From contig NZ_CP037858.1 in the NCBI RefSeq assembly GCF_006974125.1, forward strand, positions 3,720,001-3,784,000: a stretch of DNA of 64,000 bases, in the 5' to 3' direction. A program made the position numbers and the translations under genes. Source of the DNA: Stenotrophomonas maltophilia (lineage in GTDB: Bacteria; Pseudomonadota; Gammaproteobacteria; Xanthomonadales; Xanthomonadaceae). The first letter of the stretch is position 1. Each line of letters starts with the position of its first letter. Positions 1-11,519 of the stretch are shown one piece after another. Below the pieces are notes generated by a model. The model was not told where the DNA came from. It made no database searches and worked only from the letters and a program-made list of their open reading frames with translations.

Positions 1-24
1 TCGACACCTACCAGAGCAGAAACA

Positions 25-58
25 GGGATCCGATCCCGTGCCGACCAACGGTCGGCAC
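25..58. repeat. REP-like hairpin near window start
   Basis: GTGCCGACC (38-46) and GGTCGGCAC (50-58) form a perfect 9-bp stem around the triloop AAC. A smaller near-palindrome (GGGATC, one base, GATCCC) lies just before it at 25-37. No gene covers 1-279. The hairpin resembles the short palindromes scattered through the rest of the window. Confidence 0.6.
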
Positions 59-86
59 CCACCAACATCAGCAGGAACCTGTGAGC

Positions 87-190
87 GGCGGGGTGGGGTG
101 GGGTTGCAGGACCGTTGGCGCCATGGATGGCGCCATCGAGCCCCCAGGGATGGGTTTACGGCGTGTCCTGCAACCCCACCCCACCTCGCC
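87..190. repeat. Long stem-loop repeat element, copy 1
   Basis: Arms 87-112 and 165-190 are complementary at 25 of 26 positions. The 52-base centre carries its own hairpin (GGCGCC at 117-122 and 129-134) and the words CATGGATG, GAGCC and TTTACGGCGT. A second copy with the same core and differently sequenced but still complementary arms is at 20873-20974. Both copies are followed by a CCCACNGAAA-like segment and a GTTGC-rich stretch. It is either a mobile palindromic repeat or a structured RNA. No reading frame in it looks coding. Confidence 0.7.
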
Positions 191-248
191 AGCCCACGGA
201 AACCCTGCTTTTGACGTTGCCGTTGCAGTTGCCGTTGATCCGGCGGGT

Positions 249-267
249 GCCGGGCCGCAGGCCCGGC
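249..267. repeat. SMAG-like hairpin
   Basis: GCCGGGCC (249-256), triloop GCA and GGCCCGGC (260-267) form a perfect hairpin 13 bases beyond the stop codon of the S10 peptidase gene, which reads leftward from 280. It may protect the 3' end of that transcript. There is no clear T-run, so a classical terminator is not supported. Confidence 0.5.
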
Positions 268-279
268 CACCACCATCAA

Positions 280-1776
280 TCAGTTGCGCTGGAACAGCGC
301 CTTCACGTCATTCCGGAACGACGCCTGGCTGTCCGCCCGGCTGTAGAACATGTGCCCACCCGGATAGCTTCTCACCTGCACGCGGTCCGGGTTGCTGCCC
401 ATCGTCGGCATCTGGTCCACCGTCAGGATCGACCCCATGAACGGGCACGACAGGTCATTCCAGCCGTGCACGATCAGCACCTGCAGGTGCGGGTCGATTG
501 CCACCGCCTGGCGCAGCTGGGTCACCGCACCCTGGCGAAGGTCGCCGTTGCGGTCCCACAGCCGGTTCACGTCGTAGTTCAGCGCCTGGTAGCGCGCATC
601 CACCTTCCAGCCGACCACGCGCGTCACGAAGTCGACCATCGCGGTGGTGGTCGGCGCGATGATGCTGTCCAGCAGCGGATCGTTGGCGCGCTGCTCCGGA
701 TCGTTCGGGAACGGATCGAACGCAGTCACATTGGAATCGTAACGGCTGCCCAGCGTGCCCTTGTCGCGGAATACCTCGCGCAGGTAGGCCTGGGTTTCCA
801 GGCGGCCACCGGCACGGCGCACGAACTGCGGGTCAAGTCCGGTCAGCTCGGTTACCCGGCGCAGCATCGCCTCGGTCGCCCGCGGGTCGCTGCGGCCCTT
901 CATCAACGCGGTGGCGTAGTCGCCGCGGGTGTACTCGACCACCTCCTGCATCGCCGCATCGGTCAGCTTGCCCTGGCGCTCCAGGTGCGCTGCAGCGATC
1001 GACGGCAGCGTCTGCATCCACGCCATCGGCGAGACATCGGCGTTGTCTTCCAGGGTCGGGCTCAGGTAGGGCGAGACCAGCACGAGGCCGTTCATCGCCA
1101 CGCCCAGCCGGGTCTGCAGGAAGTGGGTGATGCGCGGGCCACGGTAGCCACCGTAGCTCTCGCCGGTCAGGTATTTGCGCGACGCCATGCGCTGGTTGCG
1201 CAGCAGCCAGTCGTAGATCGAGCGTGACAGGTATTCGATGTCGGCACTGGGGTTGTACAGCGCCTTCTTGGCTTCGTCGTCGCCGATCCGTGCGCGGCTG
1301 AAGCCGGTGCCGACCGGATCGATGAACACCAGGTCGGTGAAGTCCAGCCAGGTGCCCGGGTTGTCATGCAGGGTGGCCGGCGCCGATGCGCTGTCACCCT
1401 CGGAGCCGAAGGTCACCACCTTGGGCCCGATGGCACCCATGTTGAGGTATACCGACGATGCCCCGGGGCCGCCATTGAGGGCGAAGGTCACCGGCCGGTC
1501 CTTGCCCGGCATCGTGTAGGCGGTGAACACCACATCGGCGATCACCTTGCCCTTCTCGTCGCGCACCGGCAGGGTGCCCACGGTGGCGGTGTAGTCGAGG
1601 GTGCGGCCGGCCAGGCGCATGCTCTGGCGCGCCGACGCATCGGCGGGCAGTGCAGGGGCTTCGGTCCTGTCGTCTTTCGGATCGGGCTTGGCGTCGGCGT
1701 CAGGCGCGGCCAGCACGCTGGCTGGGGCGATGAGCAGGCCGACGCAGAGCGCGGCAGTGTGCAGCAGGGACTTCAT
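280..1776 (-). CDS. Secreted S10-family serine carboxypeptidase
   Basis: A 498-residue exported peptidase of the S10 family, whose members remove C-terminal residues from peptides. The chosen start gives a clean signal peptide ending near residue 24 (VLAAP); 38 upstream in-frame codons lack signal-peptide character. Family landmarks are NGGPGASS at 101-108 (oxyanion region), DPVGTGFS at 153-160 and the nucleophile motif GESYGG at 205-210 (Ser207). The likely remaining triad members are Asp441 in HGWND and His475 in YPGGH. It probably acts in the periplasm or outside the cell on peptides taken as nutrients. It is followed by a hairpin and separated from the acetyltransferase gene upstream by 110 bp, so it probably has its own promoter. 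Confidence 0.9.
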   Translation of the reverse strand: MKSLLHTAALCVGLLIAPASVLAAPDADAKPDPKDDRTEAPALPADASARQSMRLAGRTLDYTATVGTLPVRDEKGKVIADVVFTAYTMPGKDRPVTFALNGGPGASSVYLNMGAIGPKVVTFGSEGDSASAPATLHDNPGTWLDFTDLVFIDPVGTGFSRARIGDDEAKKALYNPSADIEYLSRSIYDWLLRNQRMASRKYLTGESYGGYRGPRITHFLQTRLGVAMNGLVLVSPYLSPTLEDNADVSPMAWMQTLPSIAAAHLERQGKLTDAAMQEVVEYTRGDYATALMKGRSDPRATEAMLRRVTELTGLDPQFVRRAGGRLETQAYLREVFRDKGTLGSRYDSNVTAFDPFPNDPEQRANDPLLDSIIAPTTTAMVDFVTRVVGWKVDARYQALNYDVNRLWDRNGDLRQGAVTQLRQAVAIDPHLQVLIVHGWNDLSCPFMGSILTVDQMPTMGSNPDRVQVRSYPGGHMFYSRADSQASFRNDVKALFQRN

Positions 1777-1886
1777 GGCACCGGATCGGCAGCGGAAGGG
1801 GGTTCCGATGCTAGGCCGGTGACGGGCCATGCCGTATGTGTCCAAAGGCATGGCCGCGCGTCGAGGCCGCCACTGGCCAGATTGGG

Positions 1887-2480
1887 TCAAGCGGGCAGGG
1901 TCGCTGCCGCGTCGTCGTCGGCCAGCAGGCCATAGACGGCCGAGTCGGCCAGTTCTCCCTGGATGCGCCAGCGCTGGCGCAGCACCCCCTCGCGGTGGAA
2001 GCCCAGGCGTTCCAGCACGTGCGCGGACGGAGCGTTGCGCGGGTCGATCTCGGCTTCCACGCGATGCAGGTGCAGGGTCCGGAACAGATAGCCCAGCATC
2101 TGCTGCAGGGCCTCATGCATGTATCCCTGGCCCTGGCGGTCGGGTGCCAAGAGATAGCCGATCTCGGCGCGCATGGCCTCGCGATCAATGGCGAACGCAA
2201 CGCAGATGCCCAGCAGTGGGCCGTTGGGTGATTCGCGCACGGCCAGCTTCAACTGGGTACCAATGGCGTGCGCAGCAAGATCGTCGTCGATCTGTTCGCG
2301 GGCTTCGGCCGGACGCGTCCAGGCCGGGTGGTTCCACCAGCGCATCACGTCCGGATTGGATTGCAGCGTGAACAACGCGGCCGCGTCGTCACGGCGGATC
2401 GGGCTCAGCACCAACCGCGCGCTGTGCAGCGGCAGGGCGGGGAACAGCAACGAGTGGCTGGCCAATACGATGGTCCACAC
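1887..2480 (-). CDS. GNAT-family N-acetyltransferase (RimJ-like)
   Basis: A 197-residue single-domain acetyltransferase of the RimJ/RimL-like GNAT branch, which transfers acetyl from acetyl-CoA to an amine. The acetyl-CoA pyrophosphate loop is RQGQGYMHEA at 115-124, and the following HVLERLGFHREG segment (about 155-166) is typical of motif B. The N-terminal SARLVLSPIRRDD strand is also family-like. The substrate cannot be read from sequence: ribosomal protein N-terminus, amino acid or drug are all possible. It lies on the same strand as parE and the S10 peptidase, but a perfect 18-bp hairpin separates it from parE. Confidence 0.85.
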   Translation of the reverse strand: MWTIVLASHSLLFPALPLHSARLVLSPIRRDDAAALFTLQSNPDVMRWWNHPAWTRPAEAREQIDDDLAAHAIGTQLKLAVRESPNGPLLGICVAFAIDREAMRAEIGYLLAPDRQGQGYMHEALQQMLGYLFRTLHLHRVEAEIDPRNAPSAHVLERLGFHREGVLRQRWRIQGELADSAVYGLLADDDAAATLPA

Positions 2481-2536
2481 GGGTGGACGCGCATTATGGC
2501 TCCGCCGGGTTTGCCGATGGCGGCGGGATGGCTCCG

Positions 2537-2587
2537 GAGCGGATGGGGTCGGATCCCTTTCCGCAGGAAAGGGATCCGACCCCGCTC
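2537..2587. repeat. Perfect 18-bp palindrome behind parE
   Basis: Arms 2545-2562 and 2566-2583 are fully complementary around the triloop GCA; outer GAGC (2537-2540) and GCTC (2584-2587) can extend the stem past a bulge. The right edge is 4 bases from the parE stop codon. There is no T-run on the parE-transcript side, so RNA 3'-end protection or a REP-type repeat is more likely than a simple terminator. Confidence 0.65.
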
Positions 2588-2591
2588 AGGA

Positions 2592-4481
2592 TCAGACTTC
2601 CAGGGAGGCGAGGTCGCCCTTCGACTCCAGCCAGCCCTTGCGGTCGGAGGCGCGCTTCTTGGCCAGCAGCATGTCCATCAGCGAACTTGTCTGTTCGCGA
2701 TCATCCACGGTCAGCTGCACCAGGCGGCGCGTATCCGGGTGGATGGTGGATTCACGCAGCTGCGGCGGGTTCATCTCGCCCAGGCCCTTGAAGCGGGTCA
2801 CGTTGATGGCGCCCTTGATCTTCTCGCGTTCGATCTTGTCCAGCATCGAGCGCTTTTCTTCCTCGTCCAGGGCATAGAACACCTGCTTGCCCACGTCGAT
2901 GCGGAACAGCGGCGGCATCGCCACGAACACGTGGCCGGCATCGACCAGCGCCGGGAAGTGCTTCAGGAACAGCGCGGTCAGCAGCGTTGCGATGTGCAGG
3001 CCGTCGGAGTCCGCGTCGGCCAGGATGATGACCTTGCCGTAGCGCAGGCCGCTGATGTCATCCTTGCCCGGGTCGCAGCCGATGGCGATGGCCAGGTTGT
3101 GCACTTCTTCCGAGGCCAGCACGCTGTTGGACGAGACTTCCCAGGTGTTCAGGATCTTTCCGCGCAACGGCATGATGGCCTGGAAGTCCTTGTCGCGGGC
3201 CTGCTTGGCGCTGCCGCCAGCCGAATCACCTTCCACCAGGAACAGCTCGGTACGGGACAGGTCCTGGCTGATGCAGTCGGCCAGCTTGCCGGGCAGGGCC
3301 GGGCCCTGGGTGACCTTCTTGCGGACGACCAGCTTCTCGGTCTTCAGGCGCGCGCTGGCGCGCTCGATGGCGATCTGCGCGATCTTCTCGCCCAGCTCCA
3401 CGTTCTGGTTCAACAGCAGGCTGAAGGCATCGTGGGCCGCGCCTTCAACGAAACCGGCCGCCTGGCGCGAGGACAGGCGTTCCTTGGTCTGGCCGCTGAA
3501 CTGCGGGTCGGTCATCTTCAGCGACAGCACGAACGACACGCGGTCCCACACGTCTTCCGGGGCCAGCTTGACGCCACGCGGCAGCAGGTTACGGAAGTCG
3601 CAGAACTCGCGCAGCGCCTCGGTCAGGCCGGTACGCAGGCCGTTGACGTGGGTGCCGTGCTGCGCGGTGGGAATCAGGTTGACGTAGCTTTCCTGTACCA
3701 GCTCGCCTTCCGGCAGCCAGGCCACGGCCCAGTCCACCACCTCGGTGTCCTTCTTGAGGTTGCCGACGAACAGGTCGGCCGGCAGCGATTCGCGCTCGCC
3801 CAGTTCCAGCTTCAGGTAATCGCGCAGGCCGTCTTCGTAGTACCAGGTGTCGACTTCGCCGGTGGCCTCGTCGGTCAGCTTGACGGTCAGGCCCGGGCAC
3901 AGCACGGCCTTGGCGCGCAGCAGGTGCTTGAGCGCGCGCACCGCGAACTTGGGCGTGTCGAAGTACTTCGGGTCCGGCCAGAAGCGCACGCGGGTACCGG
4001 TGTTCTTCTTGCCGACGGTGCCGACCACTTCCAGCGGGGTGGCGCGGTCGCCGTTGCGGAAGGTGATGCGGTGCTCGGCTCCTTCGCGCTTGATGTGCAC
4101 TTCCACCAGGGTCGACAGCGCGTTGACCACGCTGACGCCGACGCCGTGCAGACCGCCGGAGAAGGTGTAGTTGTTGTTGCTGAACTTGCCGCCCGCATGC
4201 AGGCGGGTGAGGATCAGCTCGACACCCGGGATCTTCTCTTCCGGATGGATGTCCACCGGCATGCCGCGGCCGTCATCGCTGACCTCCACGCTGCCGTCCT
4301 TGTACAGGGTGATCTCGATCGAGCGGGCGTGGCCGGCGAGGGCCTCGTCCACCGAGTTGTCGATCACTTCCTGCGCCAGGTGGTTCGGGCGCGCGGTGTC
4401 GGTATACATGCCGGGACGGCGCTTGACCGGGTCAAGGCCGGACAGGACTTCAATATCGGCGGCGTTATAGCGGGCGTTCAT
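2592..4481 (-). CDS. parE: DNA topoisomerase IV subunit B
   Basis: ParE, the ATPase subunit of topoisomerase IV, which with ParC decatenates replicated chromosomes. The 629-residue length fits ParE and not the longer GyrB. The GHKL ATPase domain shows DNSVDEA at 41-47 and the GRGMPVD and GGLHGVG loops at 71-77 and 109-115. The QTK loop is at 331-333, EGDSAGGSA at 417-425 and the TOPRIM acidic motif DADSDG at 489-494. The quinolone-relevant region is EGDSAGGSA and what follows. The start is the first ATG; the gene is divergent from a small secreted-protein gene across 172 bp that must hold both promoters. Confidence 0.97.
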   Translation of the reverse strand: MNARYNAADIEVLSGLDPVKRRPGMYTDTARPNHLAQEVIDNSVDEALAGHARSIEITLYKDGSVEVSDDGRGMPVDIHPEEKIPGVELILTRLHAGGKFSNNNYTFSGGLHGVGVSVVNALSTLVEVHIKREGAEHRITFRNGDRATPLEVVGTVGKKNTGTRVRFWPDPKYFDTPKFAVRALKHLLRAKAVLCPGLTVKLTDEATGEVDTWYYEDGLRDYLKLELGERESLPADLFVGNLKKDTEVVDWAVAWLPEGELVQESYVNLIPTAQHGTHVNGLRTGLTEALREFCDFRNLLPRGVKLAPEDVWDRVSFVLSLKMTDPQFSGQTKERLSSRQAAGFVEGAAHDAFSLLLNQNVELGEKIAQIAIERASARLKTEKLVVRKKVTQGPALPGKLADCISQDLSRTELFLVEGDSAGGSAKQARDKDFQAIMPLRGKILNTWEVSSNSVLASEEVHNLAIAIGCDPGKDDISGLRYGKVIILADADSDGLHIATLLTALFLKHFPALVDAGHVFVAMPPLFRIDVGKQVFYALDEEEKRSMLDKIEREKIKGAINVTRFKGLGEMNPPQLRESTIHPDTRRLVQLTVDDREQTSSLMDMLLAKKRASDRKGWLESKGDLASLEV

Positions 4482-4653
4482 CTATCTTCTAAAGCGCGGA
4501 GCGACGCGCAAGTGTGCGGTCTGTGCGGCGAATTTGCACGCCTGCGGTTCAGCCTCGGCGGCGGGGAGGGGGTAAAATGGCAGCCGCTGGAATCTGAACG
4601 CCGGCGACCCCCGTTGGGTCGAAACATCCAAGCCATACCGCGAGGAGGACCTC

Positions 4654-4887
4654 ATGAAGAAGTTGCTGACCATTGCGATCCTGGCCGCTGCCGCCGTTGC
4701 AGTGCCGCTGGTGGTGGCGCAGAACGCCGGCCAGCCGGCCCCGCAGCAGGGTGACCAGGCCGACAAGGCCCAGGCCGAAGCCGATGCCAAGGCCAAGCGC
4801 CGCGCCCAGGCCAATGCCGAGATGAAGGCGCAGGGCCAACCGGCCCCGCAGCAGGAAGAGGAAGAAGAGGCGAGGAAGAAGAAGTAA
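4654..4887 (+). CDS. Small exported Ala/Gln/Lys/Glu-rich protein
   Basis: A 77-residue protein of unknown function. AGGAGG lies 5 bases before the start, a strong ribosome binding site. Residues 1-22 form a signal peptide (MKKLL, Ala/Val core, VVAQ). The mature part is charged and low-complexity: GQPAPQQ occurs twice, at each end of an Ala/Lys/Arg-rich stretch probably helical or disordered, and the tail is EEEEE followed by RKKK. A good intrinsic terminator follows 45 bases after the stop, so it is a monocistronic, well-expressed unit. It is divergent from parE. I do not recognise a named family. Confidence 0.75.
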   Translation: MKKLLTIAILAAAAVAVPLVVAQNAGQPAPQQGDQADKAQAEADAKAKRRAQANAEMKAQGQPAPQQEEEEEARKKK

Positions 4888-4932
4888 TCCTTCCACCCTC
4901 CGAAGCCCTTGCCGCAAGGGATTCGCCCCCCG

Positions 4933-4960
4933 ACGCCCCGCCCAGCGGGGCGTTTCTTTT
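4933..4960 (+). terminator. Intrinsic terminator
   Basis: ACGCCCCGC (4933-4941), loop CCA and GCGGGGCGT (4945-4953) make a perfect 9-bp GC stem followed by TTCTTTT. It ends the transcript of the small exported protein. Confidence 0.85.
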
Positions 4961-6952
<1,992 letters not shown>

Positions 6953-6959
6953 CTTGTGA

Positions 6960-6979
6960 ATGGGGGCTTCGGCCCCCAT
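6960..6979 (+). terminator. TTCG-tetraloop hairpin between pyrG and kdsA
   Basis: ATGGGGGC (6960-6967), TTCG and GCCCCCAT (6972-6979) form a very stable tetraloop hairpin 7 bases after the pyrG stop. No T-run follows, so it may be a partial terminator or an RNA stabiliser. Confidence 0.4.
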
Positions 6980-7041
6980 CCTGCATGCTTCAACCCCCAG
7001 CGCACCGGCCCGGCCGGTGATGCGGACAACAAGGAAACGCC

Positions 7042-7872
7042 ATGAAACTGTGTGGATTCGAGGTCGGGCTGGACCAGCCCCTGTTCCTGATCGCCGGCCC
7101 CTGCGTGATCGAGTCGATGCAGCTGCAGCTCGATACCGCCGGCAAGCTGAAGGAGATCACCGACAAGCTCGGCGTCAACTTCATCTTCAAGTCCAGCTTC
7201 GACAAGGCCAACCGCACCTCGGGCACCGCGTTCCGCGGCCCGGGCATGGAAGAGGGCCTGAAGGTCCTCGCCGAGGTCAAGAAGCAGATCGGCGTGCCGG
7301 TGCTGACCGACGTCCACGAATACACCCCGATGGATGAAGTGGCTTCGGTGGTGGACGTGCTGCAGACCCCGGCGTTCCTGGTCCGCCAGACCGACTTCAT
7401 CCGCAAGGTGTGCTCGGCCGGCAAGCCGGTCAACATCAAGAAGGGCCAGTTCCTGGCGCCGTGGGACATGAAGCCGGTCGTGGAGAAGGCCAAGGCCACC
7501 GGCAACGAGCAGATCATGGTCTGCGAGCGTGGTGCCAGCTTCGGCTACAACAACCTGGTCAGCGACATGCGTTCGTTGGCGGTGATGCGCGATACCGGTT
7601 GCCCGGTGGTGTTCGACGCCACCCATTCGGTGCAGCTGCCGGGCGGGCAGGGCACCAGTTCCGGCGGCCAGCGTGAGCACGTGCCGGTGCTGGCCCGTGC
7701 CGCCGTGGCGGTGGGCATCTCCGGCCTGTTCGCCGAGACCCATCCGGACCCGTCCAAGGCCCTGTCCGATGGCCCCAATGCATGGCCGCTGGACCAGATG
7801 GAAGCACTGCTCGAGACCCTGATGGAACTCGATGCGGTGACCAAGAAGCACGGCTTCTCGCGCTTCGCGTGA
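7042..7872 (+). CDS. kdsA: 3-deoxy-8-phosphooctulonate synthase (Kdo-8-P synthase)
   Basis: A 276-residue cytoplasmic aldolase that condenses phosphoenolpyruvate with arabinose 5-phosphate to give Kdo-8-phosphate, the precursor of the inner core sugar of lipopolysaccharide. Family segments include [10 protein letters not shown] near residue 18, the [11 protein letters not shown] phosphate-binding stretch near 50 and the [11 protein letters not shown] stretch near 194. AAGGAA lies upstream of the ATG. Its stop codon overlaps the GTG start of the next gene (GTGA), which indicates translational coupling. Confidence 0.96.
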   Translation: MKLCGFEVGLDQPLFLIAGPCVIESMQLQLDTAGKLKEITDKLGVNFIFKSSFDKANRTSGTAFRGPGMEEGLKVLAEVKKQIGVPVLTDVHEYTPMDEVASVVDVLQTPAFLVRQTDFIRKVCSAGKPVNIKKGQFLAPWDMKPVVEKAKATGNEQIMVCERGASFGYNNLVSDMRSLAVMRDTGCPVVFDATHSVQLPGGQGTSSGGQREHVPVLARAAVAVGISGLFAETHPDPSKALSDGPNAWPLDQMEALLETLMELDAVTKKHGFSRFA

Positions 7873-8216
7873 GTCGTGACCCGTGGGTGGCGCTGGAGGC
7901 CCAGCGTCATCGCCGGCACTGGAAACAGTGGTCCTGGGGCCTGATTGCACTGGGCCTGGCCGTGCTGTTCACCGTGGGCATGTTCGGCGTGGTGCTGATC
8001 GGCGCCGCGTCCGTGCGGCCACCCGGTGATGGCAGCAGTGCACTCGATCTGCGGGCGTACTTCATCGCGCTGATGGTCGCGGAGTTGGTAGTGGCCGTAG
8101 GCTGCGTCGCCGCGGCCGTACTGGCCTGGCGCCTGAACCGTGGCAAGGTGGCCGCCGGCCTGGCGATCATCCTGCTGTCGCTGTGGTCCGGCGCCCTGTT
8201 CTACGGATTGCTTTGA
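7869..8216 (+). CDS. Small membrane protein, tandem paralogue 1
   Basis: A 115-residue protein starting at GTG that overlaps the kdsA stop by four bases. After a basic N-terminus (about 20 residues) come three hydrophobic segments, near 23-45, 66-88 and 94-113. It shares the words WGLIALGL and RPPG(D/E)G, a GC pair inside the second segment and VLAWR, in the same order, with the next gene, so the two are paralogues. No enzymatic motif is visible and I recognise no named family. Placement between kdsA and eno with coupled translation suggests constitutive, low-level expression; a link to envelope assembly is only a guess. Confidence 0.75.
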   Translation: MSRDPWVALEAQRHRRHWKQWSWGLIALGLAVLFTVGMFGVVLIGAASVRPPGDGSSALDLRAYFIALMVAELVVAVGCVAAAVLAWRLNRGKVAAGLAIILLSLWSGALFYGLL

Positions 8217-8545
8217 TGAATACGACCACATCGGCGCGTGGCTGGCCCTGGGGCCTGATCGCCCTGGGGCTGTCCGTGTTGACCTGGATCGCTCTGGTGG
8301 TGGGCGTGCTGGCCTTCACGTCCGGTTTCCGGCCGCCAGGGGAGGGAAACAGCGGCGTGGAGGCCACGCAGTGGTGGATGCTGGGCGCGCTGGTCACGAT
8401 GGTGCTGTCCTTCCTGGGCTGCCCGGTGGCGATGGTGCTGGCCTGGCGCCGGCAGCGTGGCCCCATCCTGGCGGCGATTGCCGGTGCATTGCTGGTGATG
8501 CTGGTATCGATGGTCCTGATCGTGATCGGGTCCAGCTGGGGCTGA
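8216..8545 (+). CDS. Small membrane protein, tandem paralogue 2
   Basis: A 109-residue, three-segment membrane protein. Its ATG shares one base with the stop of the preceding gene (TGATG), again implying coupling. It repeats the layout of its neighbour: [10 protein letters not shown] at about 11-20, RPPGEG at about 39-44, a GC pair in the second hydrophobic segment, VLAWRRQRG, then a hydrophobic C-terminal helix. Divergence between the two copies is substantial, so the duplication is not recent. Function unknown. Confidence 0.75.
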   Translation: MNTTTSARGWPWGLIALGLSVLTWIALVVGVLAFTSGFRPPGEGNSGVEATQWWMLGALVTMVLSFLGCPVAMVLAWRRQRGPILAAIAGALLVMLVSMVLIVIGSSWG

Positions 8546-9934
<1,389 letters not shown>

Positions 9935-9938
9935 GCCG

Positions 9939-10292
9939 ATGCGCGACTGGCGCTGGATGCTGCTGGTGCTGGCCCTGCTGCTGGGCTGGCTGCAGTACCG
10001 CTTCTGGTTCGGTCCGGGAAATTCGGGTGAAGTGATGATGCTCGAAGCCCAGGTCGCCAACCAGGAGCGGGACAATGAGGGCCTGCAGCAGCGCAATGAT
10101 GCGCTCGCTGCGGAAGTGAAGGACCTCAAGGAAGGCCAGTCCGCCATCGAGGAGCGCGCGCGCAGCGAGCTGGGCATGATCAAGCCTGGCGAAAAGTTCT
10201 ACCGCGTGGTCGAGGATGCGCCGGTCCACCTGGCGCAGCCTGCGGCAGGTGTCAGTGCGGAGGTCGGCGACCACCCGGCGGACGTGCCATGA
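9939..10292 (+). CDS. ftsB: Cell division protein FtsB
   Basis: A 117-residue bitopic protein of the divisome FtsQBL subcomplex that activates septal peptidoglycan synthesis. A short cytoplasmic start (MRDWR) precedes one membrane helix at about 7-23, then a coiled coil at about 32-75 rich in Glu, Gln and Leu, and the conserved [20 protein letters not shown] stretch. The tail is longer and Ala/Pro-rich compared with E. coli. The stop overlaps the ispD start (ATGA), giving the well-known eno-ftsB-ispD-ispF order. Confidence 0.92.
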   Translation: MRDWRWMLLVLALLLGWLQYRFWFGPGNSGEVMMLEAQVANQERDNEGLQQRNDALAAEVKDLKEGQSAIEERARSELGMIKPGEKFYRVVEDAPVHLAQPAAGVSAEVGDHPADVP

Positions 10293-10987
10293 GTGCGGCG
10301 ATCTGGGTCGTGGTTCCGGCTGCTGGCCGTGGCACCCGCTTCGGCGCGCCGTTGCCCAAACAGTACCTGCAGGCAGGTGGGCAGATCCTGCTTGCCCATA
10401 CCCTGGACGCCCTGCTGGCGCACCCGGCCGTGGCCGGGGCGATGGTGGTGATCGGCCAGGACGACGCCGACTGGCCCGGCTGGAACGAGTGGGCGGGCAA
10501 GCCGGTGCTGACCTGCATCGGTGGCGCGACCCGTGCCGCTTCGGTGCTGGCTGGCCTGCAGGCGCTGCCGGAGACGGTGCGCGCTGATGAGTTCGTACTG
10601 GTCCACGATGCCGCGCGGCCGAACCTGTCGCCGGCCGATCTCGGCCGCCTGCTTGAAGTCGGTCGTACCGATCCGGTCGGGGCGATCCTGGCTGCCCCGG
10701 TGCGCGACACGCTCAAGCGTGCGGGCGACGACGGTGGCATCGATGGCACCGAGCCGCGTGAGCGCCTGTGGCGCGCGCTGACACCACAGCTGTTCCGCCG
10801 CCACCAGCTCAGCCGCGCGTTGTCCGAAGCCGCGGCCGCCGGTGTCGAAGTCACCGACGAGGCCATGGCCATGGAGCGCCAGGGGCAGCGCCCGCTGCTG
10901 GTGGAAGGCAGTGAGGACAACTTCAAGGTCACCACCCCGGCCGATCTGGACCGGTTCGAATTCGTACTTTCCCGCCGCGCCGGCTGA
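10289..10987 (+). CDS. ispD: 2-C-methyl-D-erythritol 4-phosphate cytidylyltransferase
   Basis: A 232-residue enzyme of the MEP isoprenoid pathway, joining MEP and CTP into CDP-methylerythritol. The N-terminal nucleotide-binding segment [16 protein letters not shown] (about 10-25) and [10 protein letters not shown] near residue 105 are characteristic; the C-terminal [11 protein letters not shown] is also typical. Its start overlaps ftsB by four bases and ispF follows after 34 bp. CTP made by PyrG upstream in the window is its co-substrate. Confidence 0.95.
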   Translation: MSAAIWVVVPAAGRGTRFGAPLPKQYLQAGGQILLAHTLDALLAHPAVAGAMVVIGQDDADWPGWNEWAGKPVLTCIGGATRAASVLAGLQALPETVRADEFVLVHDAARPNLSPADLGRLLEVGRTDPVGAILAAPVRDTLKRAGDDGGIDGTEPRERLWRALTPQLFRRHQLSRALSEAAAAGVEVTDEAMAMERQGQRPLLVEGSEDNFKVTTPADLDRFEFVLSRRAG

Positions 10988-11021
10988 CCGTCCGCGCGGC
11001 CCTGCTGCAAGGGTTGCATCC

Positions 11022-11519
11022 ATGAGCACCGCACCGTTCCCGCCCGTCCGTATCGGCCAGGGTTACGACGTCCATGCCTTCGGTGAAGGCGATCACATCA
11101 TGCTCGGCGGCGTGAACGTGCCGCACAGCTGCGGCGTGCTCGCGCACAGCGATGGCGACGTGATCCTGCACGCCCTGTGCGATGCGATGCTCGGCGCGCT
11201 GGCGCTGGGCGACATCGGCCAGCATTTCCCGCCGAGTGACGACCGCTGGAAGGGCGCCGACAGCAGCGATTTCGTGCGCCACTGCGACAGCCTGCTGCGC
11301 GAGCGCGGCTGGCGCGTCGGCAACACTGACATCACCGTGATCTGCGAGCGGCCGAAGGTTGGCCCGCATGCGCTGGCGATGCGTGAGCGCATCGGTGGCC
11401 TGCTGCAGCTGCCGCTGGATGCGGTCAGCGTCAAGGCCACCACCTCGGAAAAGCTGGGTTTCACCGGCCGCGGTGAAGGCATCGCCGCACAGGCGGTCGT
11501 GTTGCTGGTGGCGGCATGA
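11022..11519 (+). CDS. ispF: 2-C-methyl-D-erythritol 2,4-cyclodiphosphate synthase
   Basis: A 165-residue trimeric, zinc-using enzyme that cyclises CDP-methylerythritol 2-phosphate two steps after IspD. The metal-binding DVHAFG (about residues 14-19), [14 protein letters not shown] and the C-terminal [16 protein letters not shown] are all present. I chose the ATG at 11022 because it gives the family length and N-terminus. The stop overlaps the truD start (ATGA), so ispF and truD are translationally coupled. Confidence 0.95.
   Translation: MSTAPFPPVRIGQGYDVHAFGEGDHIMLGGVNVPHSCGVLAHSDGDVILHALCDAMLGALALGDIGQHFPPSDDRWKGADSSDFVRHCDSLLRERGWRVGNTDITVICERPKVGPHALAMRERIGGLLQLPLDAVSVKATTSEKLGFTGRGEGIAAQAVVLLVAA

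Noticed and set aside
2268..4754. Long open frame on the plus strand opposite parE
   Set aside because: It is the antisense of a clear ParE; its Gln/His/Val/Ala/Arg-rich composition is typical of shadow frames in high-GC codon usage.
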